Assembly: GCA_036940085.1 (NCBI GenBank)
Contig: JALLBK010000640.1
Coordinates: 1 to 30,233, forward strand
Length of the DNA stretch: 30,233 nt
Direction: 5' to 3'
DNA from: Discostella pseudostelligera
Taxonomy: Eukaryota > Bacillariophyta > Thalassiosirophyceae > Thalassiosirales > Thalassiosiraceae
How positions within the stretch are numbered: the stretch's first letter is position 1; each line of letters starts with the position of its first letter. This document shows, in pieces, positions 16,569 to 26,043 of the stretch. A program made the position numbers and the translations under genes. The notes beneath the pieces are model-generated. The model had not been told where the DNA came from. It saw only the letters and a list, made by a program, of their open reading frames with translations, and made no database searches.

Positions 16569-19461
16569 TCAAGCCGCCAACACTTGCTGAACAAGGGAGT
16601 GCGCCCATTTGCAAGTTTCAACAATCGTTGGATCCTCTGTTGCATGCCCTTCCTTCAATAATTCCATCACGTAAGGTGCACCAATTTGTGTCTTGATTTG
16701 TCCTCCAAAAGAGCTGGCAATGTCACCGACGAGCCCCACAGCCTTTCCAAGGACCTCATTATCAATATCATTTATCCGGTTCTGGGCCAACATTTCAAGG
16801 AAGCCGAAGATTCCATCAACATATGGGAGAATGAGATCGATGCGGTTTCCATCGTTCAAGCCCTGGACGATGCCAGTATAGGCTTCAAGAATACCTTCCC
16901 TCAATGTATTCACGTAGTCAATGAGATCGTCGTCATCGTCAGGCGCGCGAGTGAGGGATGCCTGCGATAACATCATGAGAGATACATGGAGGTAGGGTTC
17001 GTATCCAGCACCAAGCGCCAAGGCAATATCTCCAAAGCAACCCAACACCGGCGGCTTCACACTGCGATGGAGGGAGGAGTTCTGGAGGGCATCTACTAGC
17101 GCGCTCATAATCTCTGTACAGTATGGCGCAATGGCGGCCTCAGTGGCACGACAAATGTCACCCAAAAGCCCAACTGCGACAATGCACACAGTGTATGCCT
17201 CGAAGTTGCGCAACCCCGCCATCAAGAACGGTTGGAGTGCTCCCATATATTTTACAAAATCACCCTCAAGGATATTGACAATAGCCGAAGTTGCACTAAA
17301 TGCCTCCTCGTGACACGTGGCATTCTTCGTTTGCAACACTTGGATGAAATTGGTCATGATCGCATCGCAATATGGGAAAAGTTCCTCCTTCGTTGACTTG
17401 AGAGAAATGACTTGTATGAGTCCACAGAGTAGACCCTGAACACCCTCCTTGTGTTCCTTATCTTCGTTGGTCAATGCTGGCATGTGGAAGGATTTGGCGA
17501 GGCGGTCGATGATTACAGGGAGCAATTGCAACAAGACATTCTTTACGTCCGGCGCAGCATTTTGGATCAACATGCTAATCGCCTCAAATGCACCAATGCG
17601 AAGATTTGACTCTGAGGCATCCTCCCGGTCCACCACCTGGAGAAGAGTCTGGAAGAGTTGTGGCATGTAAGCTACGAAATGGGAATGCAGTAAAAAGGAG
17701 AGACGTGTAAGCAGAACGCGGATAACTAAACAGATCGATTGGCGAGACATAATATGAACACACACATCAAAAACTTACGACTGAGGAGATTAGTTCCAGT
17801 GGTAGCCGCCGTATCATCATTCTCGAACGCCTTCGCTAAGTTGTGAATACCATAGCACGCATGACTTGCAATTCGAGGAGTCTCCGTAAGAAGTTTCACC
17901 GCAAGTCCATTCACAAGTGTGGGGAATGTGTCCCCCGGAATGCATCGGACGTGATATTCACAGATACGCCCAATAGTCCATGCAGTAGTATCTTTCACTA
18001 AATCATTGGAATCCGACAATGCCGCAAGCAGAATCGGAATGGATTGATTGACATACGGTCCAATGGCTTCATCACTCGGTCCGATCAAGATGGAACTAAA
18101 TGCCATAATCGCCGCCTCCCTGTATCGCCAATTCTCACTCTGGATGTGTTGCTGCACAAATGGCATTATCGGCGCAACAATCGCATCCTCGACCGTACCC
18201 GCCACCAATCCCAAACAGGTGGCACCACTCATGCTCAAGTTCCACACATCATCATCCACCTCCGCTTCCTCATCTTGCTTCGTCAACGTTTCCATAAGCA
18301 ACGGACAGAGATGATCGAGCGCTGCCTTCACATACCCCACACACACACTCTCGGGGGGAGGAGACTCTCCCGTCTCGGCCAACTCATTGGCCAAATCAAT
18401 CAACTCCTGCTCTACCTCCGCCAAGGTTGACCAAAATTCAATTGCCTGTTGGGCCACCTTCTCGACATCATTACGAATGGTAGCAAACGTCAATTGGAAC
18501 AATGTCTGCATATACTCCTGCAATTTATCGTAATACTGATAGGCAATTTGGACAATGCAATCATAGGCCGCCTCACGAACCAAGGCATCTTCACTCTGCG
18601 TTGCCTCACAAATCGTTTGGAAGATCATATTCCGTTCCGTGGGAGTTTCCATATTCTTCCGTGTAAATGCCAACGAGTTACCCAATGCCTTGGCAGCAGC
18701 ATAACGAATCGGATTGGGTCGATCGGCACGTATCCCATCGACAATGGTTGTTAACATGAGATCGGTAGTTTCGGGGGAAATTTCGGGAGAGGCGGAAATG
18801 GGGAGGGTGACGCCGATGCGCTCGCAGGTGAAACCCAAACATTCCAAGCTGGAAATTTTGATGCCATCGTCGACCGATGCACTGGTGACATTTTCCATTA
18901 ATATGGTCAAACATTCGGGCCATTGTTGATATGGCAATTCGATGGTGGCAATTTCAGCGCAGGCTTGTGCCGCCTGAAGCCAAAATTAAAGGGGGAGGAA
19001 AGAATAATGATGATGCAAAGTGAGTCAATAATTGTTGAGAGAAGATACACAGATCATATCATCGAGCATGCAATCATGTAGGTAATAATGCCGCCACAGA
19101 AACAATTCTATTGATTGCGACTCACCGTGTGACGTGCCACAGGGACCGGGCTGCGAATAGCACCAATGACCGTCGATTTAATGACACTTCGCTGCTCCGC
19201 GGGGATTGCCTTCCATTTATCATGCTTCTCCGCCTGCAATACATCATCCTTCGCCACCAATAAGTTCTTAAAGTGCAGACCCGCAAGCTGACGGACGGTA
19301 ACATCCTTCCCCTCGGTGGCAAGTTCATTGGCCAGGGCTAGGAAGAATTCAGCGAGGTTGGTCTGTTCGGCAGAGGCGAGGGCGGCCTCGGCGGCGGTTC
19401 GGACGGTGGGGTCGGGGTTCTGACAGGAGAGGAGGGTGGTCGTCAAGTCGGGGGCGCTCAT
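16569..19461 (-). CDS. KPNB1: Importin subunit beta-1 (karyopherin beta)
   Basis: Carries nuclear-import cargo, directly or through importin alpha, across nuclear pores under Ran-GTP control. Three exons, 19126-19461, 17779-18973 and 16569-17671, with introns of 152 and 107 bp, give 877 residues, almost exactly the animal length. Both junctions restore clean family sequence: ARHT/AAQACAEIATIELPYQQWP and NLLS/PYMPQLFQTLLQVVD. The first exon has the importin-beta N-terminal region (AAEAALASAEQTNLAEFF, then VRQLAGLHFKNLL). The remainder is HEAT repeats, with the usual acidic loop EAEVDDDVWNLSMSGATCLG and REAAIMAFSSILIGP. The chosen ATG gives MSAPDLTTTLLSCQNPDP; an upstream in-frame extension looks like leader sequence. 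Three GGCGGGAA motifs lie 216-276 bp upstream. Confidence 0.95.
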
Positions 19462-19676
19462 TGTCGATGTTGTTGGAGTTTGTCTTCGATAGCAAGGTGT
19501 TGGACGACTACTCTGCAAGTTTTGGAATTTATGGTGGAGGTGGTCGTCGGTGTTGGTGGCGGGATGCGATGGTGAATGGTGGTGGTGGATGGTGGCCGGC
19601 GAGGGTCGGCGGCAAACGAGTCATTGTCCGGATCTTCCGGGTCTGGCCGGCACGTCGAACAGCCAGTGGCGAAAAT

Positions 19677-19736
19677 GGCGGGAAAGACAGGTTGTCAGAG
19701 ATGGCGGGAAGAAGTTGGTGGTGAAAATGGCGGGAA
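19677..19736 (+). promoter_or_regulatory. Three GGCGGGAA motifs upstream of importin beta
   Basis: Copies at 19677-19684, 19703-19710 and 19729-19736 are spaced exactly 26 bp start to start. Each is preceded by an A-run or AT, as AATGGCGGGAA or GATGGCGGGAA. The 501 bp region 19462-19962 otherwise holds GGTGGT-rich sequence near the importin start and the 3' flank of the C1D gene, with no other gene seen. Confidence 0.5.
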
Positions 19737-19962
19737 GAAAAGCGGAGCAAACCGGGCATCGTCATGCATGGCATGCAAGTTGTTTGAGTGATCGACACAG
19801 TGGAGGGGATTAGCTTCGTGGTGCATTGAGCAAAGAGGAGATGAAGATGCAAGCTAGAAGATACAAGATAGAGCATCTACAATGCGGCGAATTTGGTACT
19901 TTCTTTCGTATTTAAATCCTCGAACGCATACGGTTAGAAGATGTTGGACGAATTGCTGATTG

Positions 19963-20568
19963 TCATCTACGCTGTTTCTTGTTCGACGAGGAGGCCTTCT
20001 CACTCCCAACTTCTATGCTGGCCTCATTTTCCATCTTCCTTTTCTCACTACTGACGGCTGCACTCAATTGCTTATTGTTTTCGTCATCCTTCTGTTTCGA
20101 ATCTTTCCCTGCGTCACCATAACCACCATCCCTCCTTGCATCGACTGCATCACTACTCTCCAACTTTTGCAACGACACCAACACAGCTCGAATCTTATTC
20201 AGTTCCATACGAAGAGGATCATCCTTCTTTCGACCGACATCTAATCCCCGTAAGCGTCCTCCCATGTAACGGAGAGTGCATACAGCAAGCGCCACTGCTG
20301 CCTCTGCTTCCGTACGTCGGTGCGGATTAAATTGCGACGTAGACTGACTTTCGACTTCGTCGCTAGCAGAATTACCGGCATGACTACGTTTTCCCTTGGA
20401 TGCTGTAGCCGATGGAGTGTGGTGATTGGTACGATGTCTCCGGTGTTGTCCGACGTCGTCTTTCAATAATCGCAAGAATGGAAGGAGAGCCGATCTGATT
20501 TCTTTTAATGAGTGTAGCGTCTTGCGTAGGGAATCAAGTGAAGAGTGATTGGAGCCAGGGTTACCCAT
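19963..20568 (-). CDS. C1D/Lrp1/Rrp47-family nuclear exosome cofactor
   Basis: Single exon, 201 residues from the ATG at 20568 (MGNPGSNHSSLDSLRKTL). The family's helical Sas10/C1D region is split. Helices at the start (LRKTLHSLKEIRSALLPFLRLLKDD) are followed by a polar insertion of about 45 residues, then AEAAVALAVCTLRYMGGRLRG and DDPLRMELNKIRAVLVSLQKLE. That matches the conserved block 'A..L.LAY.L.S.....L.G.....HPV..EL.RI..Y..K.'. A Lys/Ser-rich basic tail ends NKKQRR, fitting RNA binding and nuclear import. Family members recruit Rrp6 and Mtr4 for 3' processing of stable RNAs. Assignment is from pattern only. Confidence 0.72.
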   Translation of the reverse strand: MGNPGSNHSSLDSLRKTLHSLKEIRSALLPFLRLLKDDVGQHRRHRTNHHTPSATASKGKRSHAGNSASDEVESQSTSQFNPHRRTEAEAAVALAVCTLRYMGGRLRGLDVGRKKDDPLRMELNKIRAVLVSLQKLESSDAVDARRDGGYGDAGKDSKQKDDENNKQLSAAVSSEKRKMENEASIEVGSEKASSSNKKQRR

Positions 20569-20855
20569 CGTTTCTAAATGCAAACCTTGATGTGAATATA
20601 ATGGGTCCGGGTGATTATTTATGAGGCCGACTCTGTTACCGATACCGCCTTCGATGTTCCTGCTGGGAGAGTGGATGAGGTGGATTGAATCTTTTAGCTG
20701 TGATGGTGTTGATGCAGCCGATATTGATTGGATGGTGAACGGAGAAAGGTGAATGTTGTTGCGGATCGGTGGGGTCGGGTGATGGCAAGGCGAGGCAAGG
20801 GTTTCATTTGGCGAGAATGACTAAGTACTCCTACGTAAAAATTGTATTGTACAGT

Positions 20856-20896
20856 ACCAAAGATCGCTAAGATCCATTTCAAGATGGATCTTTGGT
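20856..20896. repeat. Hairpin-forming inverted repeat
   Basis: AGATCCAT (20870-20877) pairs perfectly with ATGGATCT (20884-20891) around a six-base loop. Outer arms ACCAA (20856-20860) and TTGGT (20892-20896) also pair, leaving a nine-base bulge on the left. It directly abuts the degenerate tandem repeats. It might be a small element end, a terminator-like structure or a recombination remnant. Confidence 0.5.
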
Positions 20897-21000
20897 CTGT
20901 CTGGCTTCGGGATTTGTGCGGACAATATCTTTCGTCTGTCCTGCGTCGGGATCTTTGGAGCGTATCTCTCGTCTGCCTGGCGTCGGACCACTAGGAGCCG
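20886..21000 (+). repeat. Degenerate tandem repeat, unit about 37-39 bp
   Basis: At least three recurring units share GGATCTTTGG at one end and TCGTCTGCCTGGCGTCG at the other: a short one at 20887-20910 lacking the middle, one at about 20911-20949, one at about 20950-20986, and a decayed partial after that. Read on the minus strand, the repeats keep a frame (QTKD recurring every 13 codons), but no ATG opens it. Confidence 0.5.
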
Positions 21001-21550
21001 TCACCCGTCTCAAATCAAGCACAACAATGGCGTCCGCCACCACCGCCCGGCGTCCTGCGGCAACAACAGTGAAATATCGTCCAATCTCGTAGACTCTCTT
21101 TCTCTGGATCTCACCCTCCGATATTCTCTTCTGGCGTTGGCGGCCAAGCTTGCGTACGAGTTGGCCCACCAGCTCTCGAACGTATTAGGGTGGCGGTGTC
21201 AGCTGTGCAGCAGGCGTCGCGATGAGCTTGGCAATCGGCAACACGGTCACATGCTGCCATCGCAATCGAAGCGAAGATAATCAATAGCAAGAAGTAGGTG
21301 CAGACAGAAGATGGCAGTGAAGATGGCAATTAGACATCCGGCGCCGCAGTGCCTCAGCAGCAGGCGCCACTTCAATTTTCGGCCTATTTCCGAGATTAAT
21401 GTTTATTCTGTTTTCTCATAGTCGATATGAAGATTGTAAGTCCGCAATTTTTGTGGCGGGGGCCAGAGCGATACTTTCAAACTTGGGTTTCACAAACTCG
21501 CATGTCGAAGCAGGTAGGTGGTGAACCAGCAGCTCATGCGAACGGAGAGG

Positions 21551-24500
21551 TTAGCGACCATCACCAGCATTTGGTTTGTCATTATTTTTCTTCGTCAGAT
21601 AAGAGTTCAAACTCATCTGAGTCTGTTTGGTATGAGTCTTTGCTGTGGGTGGGAAGAATCGAGATTTTTGCTTCAATATGTTCGATGTCTGTTGCTGTCT
21701 TGCAAATCCTGCGAGCAGCGCACTTGACGACAGTCTAGACTTCTTCATGCTCTGCGAGGAAGTAGCTGTTGATGACCGTTTGTTAGTTGATGTTCCAGTA
21801 TACGGGCTTTTGAAGGGTTGCTTATTGACGCTTGATATCCGATATAATTGATGAGTTTTGAAAAGCGGTGCTGCTGCGGCTGGACTTTCATCATCGTCAT
21901 CGTCGTCCAAGATTTCAATGACATCCTCTAGGCAGTTACCACGCAACATTTCACCTTGTATTCTTTCTGGAGGTGATGTGGAAATGCGTCGTGGTCCAGG
22001 TTGGATATCAGGCGAGTAAAAGTTGTTCATTCGTGGAGGCTCTGGCAATAGTCCAACACCAAAGGAGATATTTGCGTCGATGTCGTTGGAGGTAGATTGC
22101 TTTGGTTGTACTTCCTCGCCGTCAACATGATCACCACAGAGTATTGCACACATAGCACTGTCAGCAGGTCTGGACGCTTCCACGAAATCCTTTGCTTTAG
22201 TCTTCGTTCCACTGTCACCCTGAGGAGTATCAAGTCCATAGTCAAACTTCACCGGCGAAAAGAAAGGTGACTTCATCATTGATTTGTTATTTGTCGCACA
22301 GTGGTTTGATGTTTGAGCCATAGATTTATTGTTGGCCACCTCACTTGTCGTCGAAATATCATAGGCTAATGCGGCGAATGGATTCGTAGCGGATGAGGTT
22401 GTTGCGAAGTTATGATCATGATTTTCTTTTCCATCCGAAATATTGTCACGTGAAGCGTCTCTCAAATTCTTGTCAACAATTGTTTCGTTGCTTAAAGTGG
22501 ACTTTACAGTGTCTCCCTCAACAATCGATGAGGTCTTTGTGCTCACGAGGTACCTCTGCATTGGTGTTTCTTTTGGTAGTGCCTTCGTCAGGGGTACAAG
22601 AGCTTCGACATGTTGCTTCGAGTGTAAGTTGCTTTGGTCAGTCCTTTGAAAGGATTTCTGGACAGGCCGAGTACTATCAGCATGCTTTTTGGCCGATATC
22701 CAGCCTCCATTAGTGCTGCTGTTAAAGCTTTTCTGTGGCGCTATCGCCGGACGGTGACGTCGGTGGTAAGGGGCACCGGTAATGACTGGCAGCGGTTCGG
22801 GCCGATCGCTCATCGCCTCAGCTGCAGTACCTACAAATGTCATGCCGTTCTCAAATCGAGTGATGCATGGCCTGAAAATTGCGTCTCGTTCCGACGAATC
22901 ATTATCTACATCATCATCACGTTGGGTCGGCTGATTGTGAGTTACCAAGGGCAACACTTTTCCCGTAGACATCTCTCTCACAAGATGGTAATAAAACACG
23001 GATTCTGATTTGGATAGAAGCTCTTCGTAATTCTCTTTCGCATTTCGATCAGTATCAGGAAGCGAGAGGAAGTCGTCATAATCCTCATCCTCCACATCTC
23101 CATCGTCCTTTCCATCTCCATCTTCGGAGCTCTTATCACATTCCTCGGCAAGTAATTTGCTCCCGGCGGGTAAACTCTTCAGTACTCTCTCAAAGCGTAT
23201 TGCGGCATCTCGATGCGATGCTTCCTTCACCAATTTGAAAGCCGTTACTGGACCCACCTTCGACAATCGATTTGGTACGTAATCACATCCAGACAAAATG
23301 CAAGCTTGGACGAAGAGACGCACACCAGAACCAGGATTGGATGCCTCCTTGTATGCGAAGGAACGTAGATAAGAGAGTAAGGCATTTCCAGCGGTATTAG
23401 CAGTAGAAGAACTCTTGGCATTTGATCCATTGCGAGTGGAAGTGGCTTTACCATTTGATGGAGAAGTTGGTAAGGGCAATGTTCGTCGCACTGGTGCAAA
23501 TCCTAAATCCTCATACTTGACACAACAACTTTGCACTTTTTCATCGTCGGTGCCGTCCTCAATTTTTTTTGAATCATTGTCGTGATTGCTCTCATGTTCG
23601 TCATATAGTGGATTGTGTTGGTAAATGAAGTCTAAATCAGCTCTAATATTGTCTCGTCGACTTCTCCTCCGTCGGCCACTGTTACAACAGCTGTTACTTT
23701 CACTATCGGTACTACGACGTCCACATCTACCCCTAACACCACCCGTCAATTCCACCAAGAATTCAGGATTCACAAGCCAATCCATTGTTATTACATCACA
23801 TGATCCATCTTTCCGATCCAGCTTGTATATAATTGGAAATGGTTGGCGTGTTACTGCCGAGTAGACTAATACATCGGAATCTTCCGTTACCACCGCATGT
23901 GCATACCCGTCAATGCACAACTTGGCCAACTGAGCATCGGCCTCGTACGGGCTCCAAACACATTGTACTCGTACGTTCTTGTTGATTGCATGATCATCAT
24001 TATTTGGATTCTCAGAATGTGTGACACGACCCCATTTCCTCTCCACCTCGGCGGCCACAACCCGTGCCATAAGGTCATTGCCCTTGACACAGGATCGATA
24101 CTTCTCGGATGCTTCGCTGTACTTTCCGGCAGCACGCAATTGTCGTGCCTCCTCTAACTTCGCTTGTCGTTTCATCTCTCGTTCTGCATTCGTACCCGCC
24201 TTTAATGGTACGCGTTTGCCATCAAACACGAGATATATAGTTTGTATGTTAGACCAATTCAACAATTCATGACATCGATCGATCATGTATTTGGTATAGG
24301 CCTGTTCTGCGACGGGATCACGTGTTCCGGATTCGGTCGATTCGACGAGCCGTTCAGCGCATGTGTAGGCTGCCTTGTGCAACCATGATGATGCATCTAT
24401 TGCAAGAGATTTGTTTTGGAATTGACGAATATTGTGTCGGATGGTGGTGGAGGCATTCTTCTTCCTGTGTGCCGATGATGCATCATGGCAATGATTGTCG

Positions 24501-24577
24501 GCATCTTGATGAGAGTGATGAGATGGCGGTGGAACGAGGAGAGGATGGAGATTGCGCAGCAGTCCTTGAATCCCCAT
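21551..24577 (-). CDS. EXO1: Exonuclease 1 (XPG/FEN1-family 5' nuclease)
   Basis: A 5'-3' double-strand exonuclease and flap nuclease acting in mismatch repair and end resection. It is intronless, with 1008 residues. The N-terminus is MGIQGLLRNLHPLL. Acidic catalytic residues are recognisable: Asp61 (LAIDASSWLHKAAY), Asp119 (FDGKRVPLKAGTNAER), Glu212 and Asp214 (SPYEADAQLAK), Asp233 and Asp235 (TEDSDVLVYS) and Asp432 (LSGCDYVPN, start of the H2TH region). Two insertions are unusual: about 35 residues after residue 15, and about 115 residues (roughly 280-395, Arg/Ser/Asp-rich) before the GCDY motif. The C-terminal half is disordered. It has a DDDDDD patch and ends near QMSLNSYL, a PCNA-binding box-like sequence. 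FEN1 is excluded by length and the AAGKYSEASEKY insertion typical of EXO1. Head-to-head with NSE1. Confidence 0.92.
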   Translation of the reverse strand: MGIQGLLRNLHPLLVPPPSHHSHQDADNHCHDASSAHRKKNASTTIRHNIRQFQNKSLAIDASSWLHKAAYTCAERLVESTESGTRDPVAEQAYTKYMIDRCHELLNWSNIQTIYLVFDGKRVPLKAGTNAEREMKRQAKLEEARQLRAAGKYSEASEKYRSCVKGNDLMARVVAAEVERKWGRVTHSENPNNDDHAINKNVRVQCVWSPYEADAQLAKLCIDGYAHAVVTEDSDVLVYSAVTRQPFPIIYKLDRKDGSCDVITMDWLVNPEFLVELTGGVRGRCGRRSTDSESNSCCNSGRRRRSRRDNIRADLDFIYQHNPLYDEHESNHDNDSKKIEDGTDDEKVQSCCVKYEDLGFAPVRRTLPLPTSPSNGKATSTRNGSNAKSSSTANTAGNALLSYLRSFAYKEASNPGSGVRLFVQACILSGCDYVPNRLSKVGPVTAFKLVKEASHRDAAIRFERVLKSLPAGSKLLAEECDKSSEDGDGKDDGDVEDEDYDDFLSLPDTDRNAKENYEELLSKSESVFYYHLVREMSTGKVLPLVTHNQPTQRDDDVDNDSSERDAIFRPCITRFENGMTFVGTAAEAMSDRPEPLPVITGAPYHRRHRPAIAPQKSFNSSTNGGWISAKKHADSTRPVQKSFQRTDQSNLHSKQHVEALVPLTKALPKETPMQRYLVSTKTSSIVEGDTVKSTLSNETIVDKNLRDASRDNISDGKENHDHNFATTSSATNPFAALAYDISTTSEVANNKSMAQTSNHCATNNKSMMKSPFFSPVKFDYGLDTPQGDSGTKTKAKDFVEASRPADSAMCAILCGDHVDGEEVQPKQSTSNDIDANISFGVGLLPEPPRMNNFYSPDIQPGPRRISTSPPERIQGEMLRGNCLEDVIEILDDDDDDESPAAAAPLFKTHQLYRISSVNKQPFKSPYTGTSTNKRSSTATSSQSMKKSRLSSSALLAGFARQQQTSNILKQKSRFFPPTAKTHTKQTQMSLNSYLTKKNNDKPNAGDGR

Positions 24578-24838
24578 TGTTGGTGGGTAAATGGGTGACC
24601 TCTCGACAGGCGCTTGGTCGGCTCTTGCTTCCTATCGGCACATAATCATCACCATCATCGTCATGGTCTCATGGTGTCCAGTGACCTGGACATGGACGTT
24701 GGTCTACGTTCGTTGGTGTAGGTATTTTGGTGTTGGTGGTTTTGTTAGGAGCAGCACACATATATTTCAGTATTTATTCCTTCGTGGGATGCGTAGGATT
24801 CTACGAGGCTGAAATTGGCGCGGCAAAATCCATTTTTT

Positions 24839-24878
24839 GGCGGGGGAGAGGGCGATGCCACCACAAAAATGGCGGGAA
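24839..24878 (+). promoter_or_regulatory. GGCGGG motifs in the EXO1/NSE1 divergent promoter
   Basis: TTTTTTGGCGGGGG (core 24839-24846) and AAAAATGGCGGGAA (core 24871-24878) lie in the 374 bp between the two divergent start codons, about 262-301 bp from EXO1 and 74-113 bp from NSE1. E2F-type control is well known for animal and plant replication and repair genes, so this pair fits that idea best. The motif in this window is not limited to such genes, however. Confidence 0.5.
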
Positions 24879-24951
24879 CAGCAATGCTACCCATTCCATC
24901 GATCGACCCAGCGACGCCGCCGACGCAACAGTTAGTAATTGGAGTGATACC

Positions 24952-25827
24952 ATGGCGGCCGGCATCGCACCCCTCACCAACACCCAAAAGATCTTCCTCC
25001 AGCGTCTACTCGCGCATCATGTCCTAACCGACGAAAAGGCACGCGAACTATTCGCCTCCATCAACGAGGGCTTTGGCAACACCCAAAACAATAACGTCCG
25101 CAATGACGAATTTGATCGAACATTGGGCAAGATCAATGCCAGCCTCGTGCCGGCATTTAATTTGGAGATTTGTACTGTTAGCTTGCCATCTCCTTACACG
25201 AAGAATACCAGTGACGATAATGCCAATGACAAGACTCCATCTCGCACTCCTCTGACGAAATATCACGCCATTGTAAATCGATCCAATGACGGGATTGCCA
25301 AAACCATTGCCTTCCCCTCGTCACGGGGGTCGAATGGACCACATGAAATGGCCTACGTCCGACTACTCATCGAACGTATCATTGAACGTGGATCGATGCT
25401 TCTTGAAAACACTCGATCATCCAATGCCTACCCGGCCGTGGGGTGTCCTGGTGGGATGAATCGGATGGAAATTATCAATTTACGTACCGAGTTGGAGGGA
25501 GCGCACCAGGGTCATGTGACGATTGCACAGGCCGAGACGGTGTTGGGGTTGTTAGTTGAGGAGGGATGGTTAGTCAGGGTGGCACCTCCCTCTTTAGGGG
25601 GGAGTCAGAACGAGGATGATGAGGATGACAATGACGATGACGATGATGAGGAGGGGAATGAAACGAGGAAACCACGACGTACCAACAATCGGAGAAAGAC
25701 ACCCGCAAAAAAGGGTGGCACATTCTACGGAATCGGTCCACGTTGCTTCATGGAGCTTGGGGAGTTTTTGATGAAGGCTGGATTGCCAGAAAATCGGTTG
25801 CCACAGTCGATTTTGCATCGCGCTTAG
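24952..25827 (+). CDS. NSE1: NSE1, non-SMC subunit of the SMC5/6 complex, lacking the RING domain
   Basis: A winged-helix subunit that pairs with NSE3/NSE4 to regulate SMC5/6 in DNA repair. Single exon, 291 residues from the ATG at 24952, chosen for its strong ACCATGG context and because the upstream frame runs through promoter-like sequence. Family motifs are TNTQKIFLQRLLAHHVLTDE at the N-terminus, YHAIVNRSNDGIAKTIAFP, EMAYVRLLIERII, then a winged helix ending VLGLLVEEGWLVRV and FYGIGPRCFMELGEFLM. A long Asp/Glu-rich stretch followed by a basic one (about 220-255) is inserted in the winged helix. Other NSE1 proteins end in a C-terminal RING-like zinc domain. Here the protein stops at LPQSILHRA, and the 216 bp before the next gene has no Cys/His-rich frame. 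Confidence 0.82.
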   Translation: MAAGIAPLTNTQKIFLQRLLAHHVLTDEKARELFASINEGFGNTQNNNVRNDEFDRTLGKINASLVPAFNLEICTVSLPSPYTKNTSDDNANDKTPSRTPLTKYHAIVNRSNDGIAKTIAFPSSRGSNGPHEMAYVRLLIERIIERGSMLLENTRSSNAYPAVGCPGGMNRMEIINLRTELEGAHQGHVTIAQAETVLGLLVEEGWLVRVAPPSLGGSQNEDDEDDNDDDDDEEGNETRKPRRTNNRRKTPAKKGGTFYGIGPRCFMELGEFLMKAGLPENRLPQSILHRA

Positions 25828-26043
25828 GTGTGTGAGATTCTCATTTCTCATTACATTTCAGGGTCGGGTAGGCGGAGGTTACGAGTGGAGAAGAGTCGAG
25901 AAGAGTAGGGACACAAATAATTATCATTGCACATTTTTCATCATTATTGTTGTAATCATCTCTTGGCTCAATACTACGCGGCAGCAACGAGTTGCAGTGG
26001 CAGGTGTAGGTACAATAAGATTCAAGAGATCATTTCGACATTC

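Larger units (their letters stand above)
20569..21550. other. 982 bp intergenic region, no supported gene
   Basis: Between the C1D start and the EXO1 stop. It holds a hairpin and degenerate tandem repeats near 20856-21000 (listed separately), a relatively GC-rich block to about 21330, a variant TTTGGCGAGAA near 20810 and a GGCGGGGG at about 21457. Open stretches on both strands lack ATG starts, and I do not call them. Confidence 0.5.

Noticed and set aside
20879..21329. Two minus-strand open stretches, one with a signal-peptide-like Cys-rich start
   Set aside because: Neither opens with ATG (the first codons are GTG and TTG), the region contains tandem repeats, and no family is recognised.
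24727..24951. N-terminal extension of NSE1
   Set aside because: It has no ATG at the start, runs through promoter motifs, and the ATG at 24952 has a strong context and matches the family N-terminus.
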